NCBI GenBank assembly: GCA_025058435.1
Contig: JANXEM010000033.1
Coordinates: 1-22,361 of the forward strand
Direction: 5' to 3'
DNA from: Candidatus Caldarchaeum sp.
Lineage (GTDB): Archaea > Thermoproteota > Nitrososphaeria_A > Caldarchaeales > Caldarchaeaceae
DNA length: 22,361 nt
Shown: in pieces, positions 1-7,463 of the stretch
Layout of the letters: each line of letters begins with the position of its first letter
How positions within the stretch are numbered: position 1 is the first letter of the stretch
Made by a program: the position numbers and the translations under genes
Notes under the pieces: model-generated
Told to the model about the DNA's origin: nothing
Databases searched by the model: none
The model's input: the letters and a program-made list of their open reading frames with translations, nothing else

Positions 1-1
1 C

Positions 2-391
2 AGAACCTTCATAGCGGTTATGCTGTACGAGAGAGGGCTGGCTGGCTTGGCATCCGTTGCTGGAACCGTGATGATCAGGCTTGTGGATGTATTGGCTCTT
101 CCCCTTTTTCTGGTCTGGCTTGCTTTACGTGCGACAGGGCTGAACAACCTACTCTTGGACATTCTGCTAACAGCTCCAGCACTGTTGTTTATTTTCCTCA
201 CGGCCAAAATGCGGATATTGCATGGACTGAGTTTCGCCGAGAACATATCACTACGTATTCTTCATTCGCCGGCTTACAGAGTTCTTAGAGCGGCGGGCCT
301 TCTTGCAGGCTTGCTGGTTTCTCTCACGACCGGCTTAAGGAGGCGGGTACCTTCCTTAAAACAACTTCCCAGTCTGGCTCGCCCAGAATAG
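2..391 (+). CDS. C-terminal membrane part of a probable glycosyltransferase (partial at left edge)
   Basis: The frame is open back to the window edge, so this is the 3' end of a longer gene; the ATG at 20 need not be its start. The visible ~130 residues hold hydrophobic stretches (around VDVLALPLFLVWLAL and LLLDILLTAPALLFIFLTA), then a basic segment and a third weaker hydrophobic stretch near LLAGLLVSL. The layout resembles the membrane-anchoring tail of family-2 glycosyltransferases such as the neighbour on the other strand, which also has hydrophobic helices after its catalytic domain. No catalytic motif is in view, so the family is inferred from context only. Its last 68 bases overlap, tail to tail, the end of the opposite-strand glycosyltransferase. 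Confidence 0.5.
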   Translation, partial: RTFIAVMLYERGLAGLASVAGTVMIRLVDVLALPLFLVWLALRATGLNNLLLDILLTAPALLFIFLTAKMRILHGLSFAENISLRILHSPAYRVLRAAGLLAGLLVSLTTGLRRRVPSLKQLPSLARPE

Positions 392-1391
392 TCACCCTTT
401 CACTTTTGTATCCGCCTTTCAAAAGCCAGTGAGCCATGGCTACTCCGAGGCCGAGAGATTTGACGATGTTGAAAGGCATCGACACGGGGAAAAGCAAAAC
501 CTTGCCAACCCCTCTTGCACGACGGAAGTAAACAACATACCCGACTAAGAAAAAGGCCAGCGCTGGTAATGGATTGACCCAAGAAAGCAGGAGACTTGTA
601 AACAAACCCGACCAGTAGAAAACCCTCCGGGCAGCCTGCAACCCCAACCCGTTCTTCAGGAAAAGCTTGGCCTCCGACAGAGCGCCAGCCATGAAGTAGC
701 TGCGCATGTCTTTGAGGGAGTATTTTTTTAGATGTGGAATGACGACGCGGGAGTCGAACAAGCAGACGTATCCTTTGCTGGTAGCTCTGCGCCCCCAGTC
801 CAAGTCCTCAATAAACCTAACATCCTCATCAAACCACCCCACCAAAATCGCCTTATCCAAATCGATCAAACAGGTTGCTGTGTTGCATGCTAATCCCTCT
901 GATATGCCAGCAGTGGCACCAGCCCTACCCCTTAGCCAGCTGCTGTATCTTTTCTCTAGCCAATCGAGGTTTTCAAGACCAACATCCCATACAGCACTCA
1001 CGGAAAGCAGAGGGCTTTTCCATGCATAATTTCCAAAGAGATTCAACGAACGCTTGAGGAAAGCACTGTCAACCAAAACATCCGAATCGATAAAAGCAAA
1101 GTGTTTTACTCCTATTTCGGAGGCCGTCCTTATTGCTATGTTGCGGAGCCGGCTTGGGTTTCCCCGGGCCCTCAGGTGAACTACGCCTTTGTATAGACGG
1201 CCTTGCGCAGCAATCCATGACTTACACACCTCAAACGCTCCATCTTTGGAGTAGTTGTCTATGAAAAGCAGGACGATTCTGTCCTTCGGGTAGTCCATGG
1301 CCGCCAGCGAACTCAACATCCTCTCGAAAACATCACCCTTCCTTGAGTGGTAGATAACTGCGACGCAGACGACAGGAAGGTCAGCGTTCAT
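324..1391 (-). CDS. Family 2 glycosyltransferase with C-terminal membrane helices
   Basis: A GT-A fold glycosyltransferase, expected to move a sugar from a nucleotide- or lipid-linked donor onto a surface glycan or lipid at the inner face of the membrane; donor and acceptor cannot be read from sequence. Near the N terminus, VVCVAVIYHSR is the first beta strand of the fold. AFIDSDVLVD carries the DxD metal and nucleotide site, and FIEDLDWGRRA holds the acidic catalytic motif typical of family 2. The C-terminal third has at least two hydrophobic segments (GLFTSLLLSWVNPLPALAFF and a later one), so the enzyme is probably membrane-bound. I start at the ATG at 1391 because the domain begins within a few residues; an ATG at 1454 or TTG at 1463 would overlap the divergent gene. 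Only 34 bp then separate the two start codons. Confidence 0.8.
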   Translation of the reverse strand: MNADLPVVCVAVIYHSRKGDVFERMLSSLAAMDYPKDRIVLLFIDNYSKDGAFEVCKSWIAAQGRLYKGVVHLRARGNPSRLRNIAIRTASEIGVKHFAFIDSDVLVDSAFLKRSLNLFGNYAWKSPLLSVSAVWDVGLENLDWLEKRYSSWLRGRAGATAGISEGLACNTATCLIDLDKAILVGWFDEDVRFIEDLDWGRRATSKGYVCLFDSRVVIPHLKKYSLKDMRSYFMAGALSEAKLFLKNGLGLQAARRVFYWSGLFTSLLLSWVNPLPALAFFLVGYVVYFRRARGVGKVLLFPVSMPFNIVKSLGLGVAMAHWLLKGGYKSERVTILGEPDWEVVLRKVPASLSRS

Positions 1392-1425
1392 CTTTAAGTC
1401 AAGGCTTTCGACAGCATCCGCCGAA

Positions 1426-2448
1426 TTGGAAGAGCTGCCCAAAGTCTCTCTCATCGTCCTCAACCACGACTCGTTAAAAAAGCTTGGCCACCGAACCTTC
1501 GACTACATGAAAAGCATCCTCGAGACGGACTACCCCAGCCTCGAGATTATTCTTGTTGACAACAACTCCCATGACGGTAGCGAAAGACAGCTGGCTGAAA
1601 AGTTTAATCAGATCAAGTTGGTAAAGCTCGGAGAAAACAGGGGCTACGCCGGCGGTAACAACGCCGGAGCAAAAGCATCTTCAAAAGACGTGAAATACCT
1701 CGCATTCCTCAACAACGACGTAGTCGTGGAGAAAAACTGGCTGCGTGAAATAATCAAAGCGATGGAGATGGACAAGGCCGTTGGAGCAGCCCAGCCCAAG
1801 ATAATGCAGCTCAAAAACCCAAAGCTGATAGACTCGATCGGGGGCACGATAGACCGTACGGGTAGAGCCTACGACCTCGGACACGGCCTTCCCGACTTTA
1901 CCGAGGCGAGATACCCGTACCAAACGTTTTATGCAAGAGGAGCGGCCATCGTCGTCAGAAAAGAACTCTTCGAAAGGCTGGGCGGCTTCGACGAAGACTA
2001 CTTCATCTACTACGAAGAGACAGATTTTTGCTGGCGTCTTAGGCTGCTTGGCTACAAAGTCATCACAGTCCCCAGCTCGGTCATCTACCATCTCGGAGGA
2101 GGAACAACAGGCCCGCCAAACAGCGCGATAATATTCCTCAGAAGAAAAAACCAGTTGACAACCCTGCTGAAAAACTATTCAGCGTCCAACATGTTTACAT
2201 ACGGCTCACAGTTAGCGCTTCTCTCTCTTTTCTACTCGCTTCTGCGGCTAATTAGACACAGAGACCCTCAACTCTCAAAAAGCACTTTTTCAGCCGTCCT
2301 GTGGAACATTATGAACCTAAGGACCGTTTTCCGGAAGAGGGCTTTCGTCCAAGCTACGCGTCGTGTCCCCGACCGAGAGTTGATGAAATTCATCATGTCG
2401 AGAAAGAGGTATGAACTGCTGACTAGCTACCTACCGAAAACGTATTAG
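1426..2448 (+). CDS. Family 2 glycosyltransferase (WbbL/rhamnosyltransferase-like)
   Basis: A 340-residue GT-A glycosyltransferase of the kind that adds a deoxysugar or hexose during polysaccharide or glycoprotein glycan assembly. It starts at a TTG, placing the first strand (KVSLIVLNHDS) right at the N terminus as usual for the family. LVDNNSHDGS is the nucleotide-binding loop, FLNNDVVVEKNWL the DxD-equivalent, and GGFDEDYFIYYEETDFCWRL the acceptor and catalytic region with the ED motif. A hydrophobic stretch around residues 265-280 may touch the membrane. The bacterial rhamnosyltransferase WbbL has the same architecture, but the sugar cannot be assigned. The gene is head to head with another glycosyltransferase and followed by a region holding a gene relic. 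Confidence 0.85.
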   Translation: MEELPKVSLIVLNHDSLKKLGHRTFDYMKSILETDYPSLEIILVDNNSHDGSERQLAEKFNQIKLVKLGENRGYAGGNNAGAKASSKDVKYLAFLNNDVVVEKNWLREIIKAMEMDKAVGAAQPKIMQLKNPKLIDSIGGTIDRTGRAYDLGHGLPDFTEARYPYQTFYARGAAIVVRKELFERLGGFDEDYFIYYEETDFCWRLRLLGYKVITVPSSVIYHLGGGTTGPPNSAIIFLRRKNQLTTLLKNYSASNMFTYGSQLALLSLFYSLLRLIRHRDPQLSKSTFSAVLWNIMNLRTVFRKRAFVQATRRVPDRELMKFIMSRKRYELLTSYLPKTY

Positions 2449-2476
2449 CCGTCCTGACAGCCTGCCAAAAAAATCG

Positions 2477-2791
2477 ATGAACGGCTGGACAGCCTTAACC
2501 GCCGAGGAGACGGGGGTAGGCTTGTTGAGCGTCTGGCCTTTGATGCTGAGGCCAAGTTGGTTGGGGTATGCGGCCTGCCCTCTAGCGGTTGCTTCGCTGG
2601 GGCTTGAGGTTGGAGGGCAGTGCAAAACGACGGTAGACTACGTAAGTGATCTCATGGCCTCCGAGGGGACTGACCCAGCCCGGCGGGTAGCCAGCGCAAT
2701 CCCAATCATCGGAGCCGAGAAAGTGCAGGTCGCAAGAATGGCACATTTCATCGTCACCAAAGTGGGCGTAGCCACACATGGACCAATTTAA
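2477..2791 (+). pseudogene. Probable relic of a second Nop5 (Nop56/58-like) gene
   Basis: A 104-codon frame that I read as a decayed fragment of a Nop5 gene. Its second half matches the intact Nop5 of this window in order: LGLEVGGQCKTTVDYVSDLM against LGVEVGQLAKKMAEYVRDLM, then IIGAEK against VLGAEK, then ATHGPI against PKHGVI. About 20 residues that lie between the first two blocks in Nop5 are missing. The first half of this frame matches nothing, but an overlapping frame just upstream (through FDAEAKLV near 2540) faintly recalls the Nop5 stretch DDAAVKVV, as expected after a frameshift. The frame ends where the most conserved RNA-binding part of Nop5 should follow. The match was found by eye; a short unrelated gene is the alternative. 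Confidence 0.5.
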
Positions 2792-2828
2792 CGAAGAAAC
2801 AGAAGGCGAAGGACGTAAATGTTACTTG

Positions 2829-3749
2829 CTAGTCGAGTCCTGCGTATTTTCGGAGAAGCTGGTACACCATGCCGGCCGTGCGGACTGCTTGCCGCAAAAC
2901 TTCTATGAACGGCAGAACGATTTTCTCTGAGGTCGAAAGGTCTTTCAATACGGCGTATCGCCGAAGGTAGTGCAGGTAAACGAGCAGCTGTACCGGGGGC
3001 AGGAACAAAGCCACTGTCAACAGAACATTTTTATAGGTTGCGATGGGCGCCATGTCGGGATGTTTTTCATAGATGTGGACGTAGCTTCTGCCGTATCGGA
3101 AGTTGGTTTTCCAGAATCGAGCTTTTTCAAGATGGAGTGATTCGAGCGGCAGATATGCCAGTTTGTAGCCTGCTTTGCGGAGCCGATAGCTCACGTCGCT
3201 GTCCTCTTTAGCGAGTTTGAAGAAATGGTCGAAGCCGCCGACCTTCTCGAGAGCCGACCTCCTGAACATAGTGCAGCCGGTGTGAAGAGCGACCGCTTCA
3301 GCGGGATAAACAGCTTCGTCGAGATGTAGGTGTATTGCGAGGTTTTTGGCTTGGAAGACGGTAAACCAACCTCGACCATCGATGACAGGCTTGAGTTTCG
3401 CCGAAACACCGCCGACGATGGGGTCTTTTTCGAGAAGCGAGGTGGCTTCCGACACGAAGGCTTTGTTGATGACCACATCGCTGTCAAGCATGACTACGTA
3501 GGGCGAATCAGAGCTTCGCCATCCGACGTCTCGGGCAAACCCTAAACCTCTCCCTTCATCATCGATTACTGCAACTTTCAATTTGTCCCCATAGCTCCGG
3601 GCGATACCTGTAGTGTTGTCGCTGGACCGGCCGTCAACTATCACAACCTCACCGTCTAAATCAGGAATTGCGGCCACTGCGTCGAGAACCCGTTTCAGCG
3701 TTCTTTCAGAGTTTTTCGTTAAAATCACAAACGATACTTTCATACGCAT
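2829..3749 (-). CDS. Family 2 glycosyltransferase
   Basis: A 306-residue GT-A glycosyltransferase. The N terminus has the first strand (KVSFVILTKNSERTL), then VVIVDGRSSDNT for the nucleotide loop and YVVMLDSDVVI for the DxD motif. KVGGFDHFFKLAKEDSDVSY carries the acceptor loop and catalytic acidic pair. HTGCTMFRRSALEKVGGF is the usual stretch before that motif. A hydrophobic segment near VLLTVALFLPPVQLLVYL sits close to the C terminus and probably holds the protein at the membrane. Two ATG codons six bases apart (3749 and 3743) could both serve as the start. It is the third complete glycosyltransferase in 3.5 kb, pointing to a surface glycan or glycolipid locus. Sugar and acceptor are unknown. 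Confidence 0.85.
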   Translation of the reverse strand: MRMKVSFVILTKNSERTLKRVLDAVAAIPDLDGEVVIVDGRSSDNTTGIARSYGDKLKVAVIDDEGRGLGFARDVGWRSSDSPYVVMLDSDVVINKAFVSEATSLLEKDPIVGGVSAKLKPVIDGRGWFTVFQAKNLAIHLHLDEAVYPAEAVALHTGCTMFRRSALEKVGGFDHFFKLAKEDSDVSYRLRKAGYKLAYLPLESLHLEKARFWKTNFRYGRSYVHIYEKHPDMAPIATYKNVLLTVALFLPPVQLLVYLHYLRRYAVLKDLSTSEKIVLPFIEVLRQAVRTAGMVYQLLRKYAGLD

Positions 3750-4052
3750 CTGTTCGATGATTATGTGCTTGTGTATTATGTGGGTTTGTTGCTACTCTTT
3801 GGGGGATGTGGCGGCTGATATGATTCTTTTGATGTAGTTGGCTTTGTTTCTTTGGCGTGGAAAGGGTGATTTGCGTGGTTTAGCTTCGAGTTTGGGTGTT
3901 TGGCTTCTGACTTTTCCTGCTTTTGTTATGCTGCCGTGGGATGGCATGCCAGCGTGAAGTGGTGTTTCCGGTATTTAGAGCTATTTCGTCGACGGAAACG
4001 CCCTCCCATGAAAATTTTGGCTTATATCCGGGGCTTGAGGTGTTTGTTTAGA
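3750..4052. other. Gap without a recognisable gene
   Basis: About 300 bases between the divergent glycosyltransferase and the HEPN gene. The plus strand is rich in G and T. I see no tRNA-like fold, no tandem repeat and no convincing reading frame. An open frame in phase with the HEPN gene reaches back to a TTG at 3900 and an ATG at 4008, but the extra residues are Cys- and aromatic-rich and unlike the family. A small palindrome GGCATGCC lies at 3943-3950. Promoters for both flanking genes must lie here, but I cannot place a clear TATA box. Confidence 0.4.
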
Positions 4053-4364
4053 TTGGTGCGGGTCTGGGATGAATGGGTGAGACGTGGTGAAGCGTTTCAA
4101 CGCATGGCAGAAAGGTCTTTCAACGAATCAGAATATCTTCTGACCTGTTTCGGGGCGGAACAGGCTGTCCAGTTTGTCCCGAAGGCGGCGTTGATAAAGC
4201 TGACCGGAAGCAAACCCTATTCACATAAAATTTCAACACTCCTCGAACTTCTCTGCAAAGAATTGAACGAGCCCTTGGACCAAAAACTCTTTAGGGATGC
4301 TTTGCTTCTCGAATCAAGATACTACGCAAGGTATCCGGACGCCCAGCCGGAGCCACCCACCTAA
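4053..4364 (+). CDS. HEPN domain protein, partner of the following nucleotidyltransferase; C terminus cut by in-frame stop
   Basis: A small helical HEPN protein. In HEPN/MNT pairs it is usually the toxin or RNase-like partner that binds the nucleotidyltransferase made from the next gene. Visible hallmarks are WDEWVRRGEAFQRMAER in the first helix, LLTCFGAEQAVQFVPKAALI in the second, SHKISTLLELL, and the late motif SRYYARYPDAQPE. The start is taken at TTG 4053, ten bases after a GAGGTG ribosome site; GTG 4056 and ATG 4008 are alternatives. Oddly, the TAA at 4362-4364 interrupts the frame: the same frame then runs to a TGA at 4434-4436 and reads EVAKRLIEFAKQAAR, just the kind of last helix that HEPN proteins have after the RYPD motif. 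The gene may be damaged, or the TAA a base error. Confidence 0.7.
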   Translation: MVRVWDEWVRRGEAFQRMAERSFNESEYLLTCFGAEQAVQFVPKAALIKLTGSKPYSHKISTLLELLCKELNEPLDQKLFRDALLLESRYYARYPDAQPEPPT

Positions 4365-4404
4365 CCCGAAGCGTTGCTCTGCTTGGAAGTGGCGAAGAGG
4401 CTGA

Positions 4405-4854
4405 TTGAATTTGCGAAGCAAGCTGCCCGACTATGAGCTCCGTTTTACGGTTTTCCTAAACAACGTCATTTCAAAGATCGACGGAAAGGTGACGTTGATT
4501 TTGTTCGGAAGCCGTTCCAAAGGCGATTTTGCGCCGTGGAGCGACTTTGACGTTTTGCTGATAACTCCGCCCGGCACGAAATTTGAAAGGACAAGCCTAA
4601 TCTTGGAAGCCAACACGGCGTATGCGCCGTTGGAGCTTTTCATCGTAGACGTCGACGCTGTCGAGCAAGAGATGGAAACATCGACGATAATTCTCGACGC
4701 GGTGGCGGAGGGGCGGGTTCTTCACGACGGATTAGGCTTGTATAGTCGGCTGAAAGACAAGCTCGAACGTCTTCAGAAAACCGGCTGGAAGAAAAACAGC
4801 GGCGGATGGACGATACCGAAACTTAGGGACGGCTTTGTGGAAAATCGAAGATGA
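4405..4854 (+). CDS. MNT-type nucleotidyltransferase, HEPN partner
   Basis: A minimal nucleotidyltransferase of the DNA polymerase beta superfamily. In known HEPN/MNT modules such proteins act as antitoxin, some by adding AMP to the HEPN partner. The signature FGSRSKGDFAPWSDFDVLL (residues 34-52) gives the GS motif and both metal-binding aspartates (D47, D49), and LELFIVDVD around residue 82 supplies the likely third carboxylate, so the site looks intact. The protein ends in a Lys/Arg-rich tail longer than the bare domain. The TTG at 4405 follows GAAGAGG at 4394-4400; a second TTG at 4411 is also possible. Its start lies inside the stretch that would encode the lost HEPN C-terminal helix, so the intact ancestor pair probably overlapped and was translationally coupled. 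Confidence 0.8.
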   Translation: MNLRSKLPDYELRFTVFLNNVISKIDGKVTLILFGSRSKGDFAPWSDFDVLLITPPGTKFERTSLILEANTAYAPLELFIVDVDAVEQEMETSTIILDAVAEGRVLHDGLGLYSRLKDKLERLQKTGWKKNSGGWTIPKLRDGFVENRR

Positions 4855-4917
4855 GGCCGCATCGTGTCGCCGCTTCCTTCAGCCAGTTGGACGGAAATAG
4901 ATGTTCGGGTTCTTTTG

Positions 4918-4924
4918 TTTAAAT
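4918..4924 (+). promoter_or_regulatory. TATA-like box for the Nop5 operon
   Basis: TTTAAAT centred about 29 bases before the ATG at 4950, after a T-rich stretch. This spacing is what an archaeal leaderless transcript needs, and it is the reason for preferring the 4950 start over the ATG at 4923, which would overlap the box. Confidence 0.45.
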
Positions 4925-4949
4925 GCTGGGTCAACCATCTGTGTCGGGG

Positions 4950-6128
4950 ATGTCGCGGGCTTTTGTTTTAATGACGGCCGTGGGCTTGGCTTTTTTCGAC
5001 CAAAGCCATGGGACGGTTGATTTAAGGCCTTTCGCCGACGAACCAGCTGAAATCGCGCGGATAGCGGATTCGGGGGAAATTCCACGCTCATACGTGGAGA
5101 AATTTCTCGCTTCCGCCCGTGAAAAGGGGTTTGACACCCTTCTTTTCTGGGACGAGAAAGTGGGTGATGCCTTGAAAGGCCTTTCGGGCTTGTACGGGCT
5201 TCTTGTCGAACACGTCGAACGGATGGTGGTCGACGTCGAGTCGCTGATGCCGCCGCAGGAGGCAGAGAGGTATCGGTTGCTTGTCCGAGAAGTTTCAACC
5301 GAGTTGGCCCGTCTGCGTTTAATGGTGGAGGCCGGGCGGCGTGACCTCCACATCGTTCATGCCGTCAGAGCTTTAGACGACCTCGAGAAGATGAAGAACC
5401 AGATTTACGTCCGTGTCAAAGAATGGTATGACGTCCATTTTCCCGAACTTTCCAGCATCGTGCCCGAAGTAGATGTTTTCCTCGAGCTAACGTCCCTGCC
5501 TCTGCTGAGGCCAAACATCGATGACAAGAAGTTGTCAAAGGTTGTCGGAGATGACGCGGCCGTCAAAGTTGTCGAGGCCGCGAAAAAGTCCGTAGGCGGG
5601 TTTATGTCGCATCGTGATGCTCGAAGCCTTTCGGCTTTGGCCATGCTCGGCGTTGAAGTAGGCCAGCTTGCGAAGAAGATGGCTGAATATGTCCGTGATT
5701 TGATGGCCGCCGAAGCTCCCAACCTTTCGGCTGTGGCGGGGCCTGTTTTGGGCAGTCGGTTGATTTCGTTGGCCGGCGGGCTGGAGAATTTGGCCCGTCT
5801 TCCCGCCAGCACCGTTCAGGTTTTGGGGGCTGAAAAGGCGTTGTTCCGGTTCCTCAAAACAGGCCGTGGAGCGCCGAAGCACGGCGTCATTTTCCAGCAT
5901 CCCTACGTCCACAGCGCCCCCAGATGGCAGAGGGGCAAAATCGCGAGGGCCTTGGCTACGAAAATAAGCATCGCGGCCCGCGTCGACTTTTTCAGCAAAG
6001 AGGACAGAAGCAGCCAGCTACGCGAATCTTTGGAAAAACGTATAGAGGACATCAGGCAGAAATACGCCTCACCTCCCGCGAAGAAGCCGGTTACGAAGCA
6101 GGTTGAGCGGAGAAGGAGGAGAAGATGA
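4950..6128 (+). CDS. nop5: Nop5/Nop56-58 family C/D-box RNP scaffold protein
   Basis: Core scaffold of the archaeal C/D-box sRNP, which guides 2'-O-methylation of rRNA and tRNA. Nop5 binds fibrillarin through its N-terminal domain, dimerises through a long coiled coil and contacts L7Ae and guide RNA through its NOP domain. Here the N-terminal domain covers roughly residues 1-110. Charged helices follow (EAERYRLLVREVSTELARLR and onward). The NOP signature is at about residues 293-345: GAEKALFRFLKTGRGAPKHG, then FQHPYVHSAPRWQRGKIARA. The C terminus is a basic tail ending in six arginines, common in this family. An ATG at 4923 would add nine residues. The stop overlaps the fibrillarin ATG, as expected for two subunits of one particle. 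Confidence 0.93.
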   Translation: MSRAFVLMTAVGLAFFDQSHGTVDLRPFADEPAEIARIADSGEIPRSYVEKFLASAREKGFDTLLFWDEKVGDALKGLSGLYGLLVEHVERMVVDVESLMPPQEAERYRLLVREVSTELARLRLMVEAGRRDLHIVHAVRALDDLEKMKNQIYVRVKEWYDVHFPELSSIVPEVDVFLELTSLPLLRPNIDDKKLSKVVGDDAAVKVVEAAKKSVGGFMSHRDARSLSALAMLGVEVGQLAKKMAEYVRDLMAAEAPNLSAVAGPVLGSRLISLAGGLENLARLPASTVQVLGAEKALFRFLKTGRGAPKHGVIFQHPYVHSAPRWQRGKIARALATKISIAARVDFFSKEDRSSQLRESLEKRIEDIRQKYASPPAKKPVTKQVERRRRRR

Positions 6129-6820
6129 AGCCGGTTGTCAGGAGGCATCCGCGGTTTGAAGGTGTTTTCTGGGTGGAAGGGTTTGAAGGAGCGAGGCCCG
6201 CGACACGCAACCTCGTCCCGGGCTTCCAAGTCTACGGCGAAGAACTCATCCGCTACGAAGGCGTTGAATACCGTGTCTGGAACCCCTTTAGAAGCAAGCT
6301 GGCCGCCGCCATCGTCAAAGACGTCCGAGAAATCTTCGTCAAACATGGCCTCCGGGTTCTTTACCTCGGCTCTGCGTCGGGAACGACGGTATCACACGTC
6401 TCCGACATCGTCGGCGTGCTGGGGATGGTGTACGGCGTCGACTTTTCGCCGAAGGTCATGCACCAGTTCATCCGCGGCGTCGTTGAAAAGAGACGGAACG
6501 TTGTTCCCGTGCTGGCTGACGCGACCAAGCCCGAGAACTACAGCCACGTCGTCGGAGTCGTTGACGTAGTCTACGCCGACGTCGCCCAGCCCCAGCAGGC
6601 GAAGCTGGTCGCCGACAACTGCCGGTTGATGCTGAAGAAGGGCGGTGGGACGCTGTTAGCGGTCAAGGCCCGGAGCATCGACAGCGTGGAAGAACCGGCC
6701 AAAGTCGTCGAACGGGAGGTGAAAACCCTCGTCGAAAACGGCTTCGAAATTGTTCAAACCTTGGGCCTCGAACCTTTTGAAAAAGACCATGTAATGGTCG
6801 TGGCGGTCTACCATGGCTGA
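6125..6820 (+). CDS. flpA: Fibrillarin, rRNA/tRNA 2'-O-methyltransferase
   Basis: The catalytic subunit of the C/D-box sRNP: it moves a methyl group from S-adenosylmethionine to the ribose 2'-OH chosen by the guide RNA. Length (231 aa) is standard for archaeal fibrillarin, which lacks the eukaryotic Gly/Arg tail. YRVWNPFRSKLAAAI (residues 49-63) contains the catalytic lysine K58, YLGSASGTT (80-88) is the AdoMet loop, VVYADVAQP (148-156) carries D152, LAVKARS holds K181, and EKDHVMV holds H222. The catalytic set therefore looks complete. GGAGGA at 6115-6120 is a strong ribosome site four bases before the ATG, and the ATG overlaps the Nop5 stop. Confidence 0.95.
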   Translation: MKPVVRRHPRFEGVFWVEGFEGARPATRNLVPGFQVYGEELIRYEGVEYRVWNPFRSKLAAAIVKDVREIFVKHGLRVLYLGSASGTTVSHVSDIVGVLGMVYGVDFSPKVMHQFIRGVVEKRRNVVPVLADATKPENYSHVVGVVDVVYADVAQPQQAKLVADNCRLMLKKGGGTLLAVKARSIDSVEEPAKVVEREVKTLVENGFEIVQTLGLEPFEKDHVMVVAVYHG

Positions 6821-7463
6821 CGTCCTTCTTTGCGGAGTCGATGAAGCGGGCCGGGGATGCGTAGTAGGGCCTTTGGTCATCACGGCTTTCGCCGCCCATC
6901 CACAAGACCTTCAAACCCTCCGTTCAATCGGCGTCGCCGACTCCAAAACACTAACACCCAAAAAACGCCTCACAATCTACAACCAACTCAAAAAAACCTT
7001 CAAAATCGAACACAAAATCATACAGCCGAGGCGCATCACATCAAACCTCCGGGCCTCGGGAGGCGCCGGCCTCAACGAGCTCGAATACCGTTCAATCGCC
7101 GAATTGGTCGAAAAAATTCGGCCGGTCAAAGTTTTCGTCGACTCTCCCGACAGAAACGTCGGCCGCGCGCGTCAACGGATTCTGCAAAACCTCGAGATGG
7201 AGGTGGACGTTCGCTGTATGGTCAAGGGAGACCGCCGGCATGTTTTGGTGGCCGCTGCGTCGGTGGCCGCCAAAGTCGTCCGGGACATGAAAATCGAGAG
7301 GCTGAAGAGAGAGTTGGGAGATTTCGGCTCGGGCTATCCGTCGGACCCGAAGACGCGTCGATGGTTGGTGGAGAACAAAGGTTTTGATGGTTTTTCGCGG
7401 CATGTCCGGCTGGGTTGGAAGACGTTGGATAGGCTCAAGCAGACGACCCTTGACCAGTTTTAA
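6813..7463 (+). CDS. rnhB: Ribonuclease HII
   Basis: Cuts the RNA strand of RNA-DNA hybrids and removes single ribonucleotides built into DNA. The 216-residue product has the archaeal RNase H2 layout. GVDEAGRGCVVGP gives D10 and E11, DSKTLTPKKR follows at residues 43-52, VFVDSPD gives D110, and AAASVAAKVVRD gives D158, so all four metal-binding acids are present. GYPSDPKTRRWL near the C terminus is the typical substrate loop. The ATG lies inside the last codons of fibrillarin (8-base overlap), so it is translated as part of the same operon. Its place among RNA-modification genes seems to reflect operon packing rather than a shared pathway. Confidence 0.95.
   Translation: MADVLLCGVDEAGRGCVVGPLVITAFAAHPQDLQTLRSIGVADSKTLTPKKRLTIYNQLKKTFKIEHKIIQPRRITSNLRASGGAGLNELEYRSIAELVEKIRPVKVFVDSPDRNVGRARQRILQNLEMEVDVRCMVKGDRRHVLVAAASVAAKVVRDMKIERLKRELGDFGSGYPSDPKTRRWLVENKGFDGFSRHVRLGWKTLDRLKQTTLDQF

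Noticed and set aside
3750..4052. Possible C/D-box guide RNA or tRNA in the gap
   Set aside because: GATGAT-like strings occur, but no proper RTGATGA box with a matching CTGA at the right distance, and no tRNA arm pattern could be found by eye.
5535..5912. Open frames opposite Nop5
   Set aside because: Shadows of a well-supported gene; no start context and no motif.
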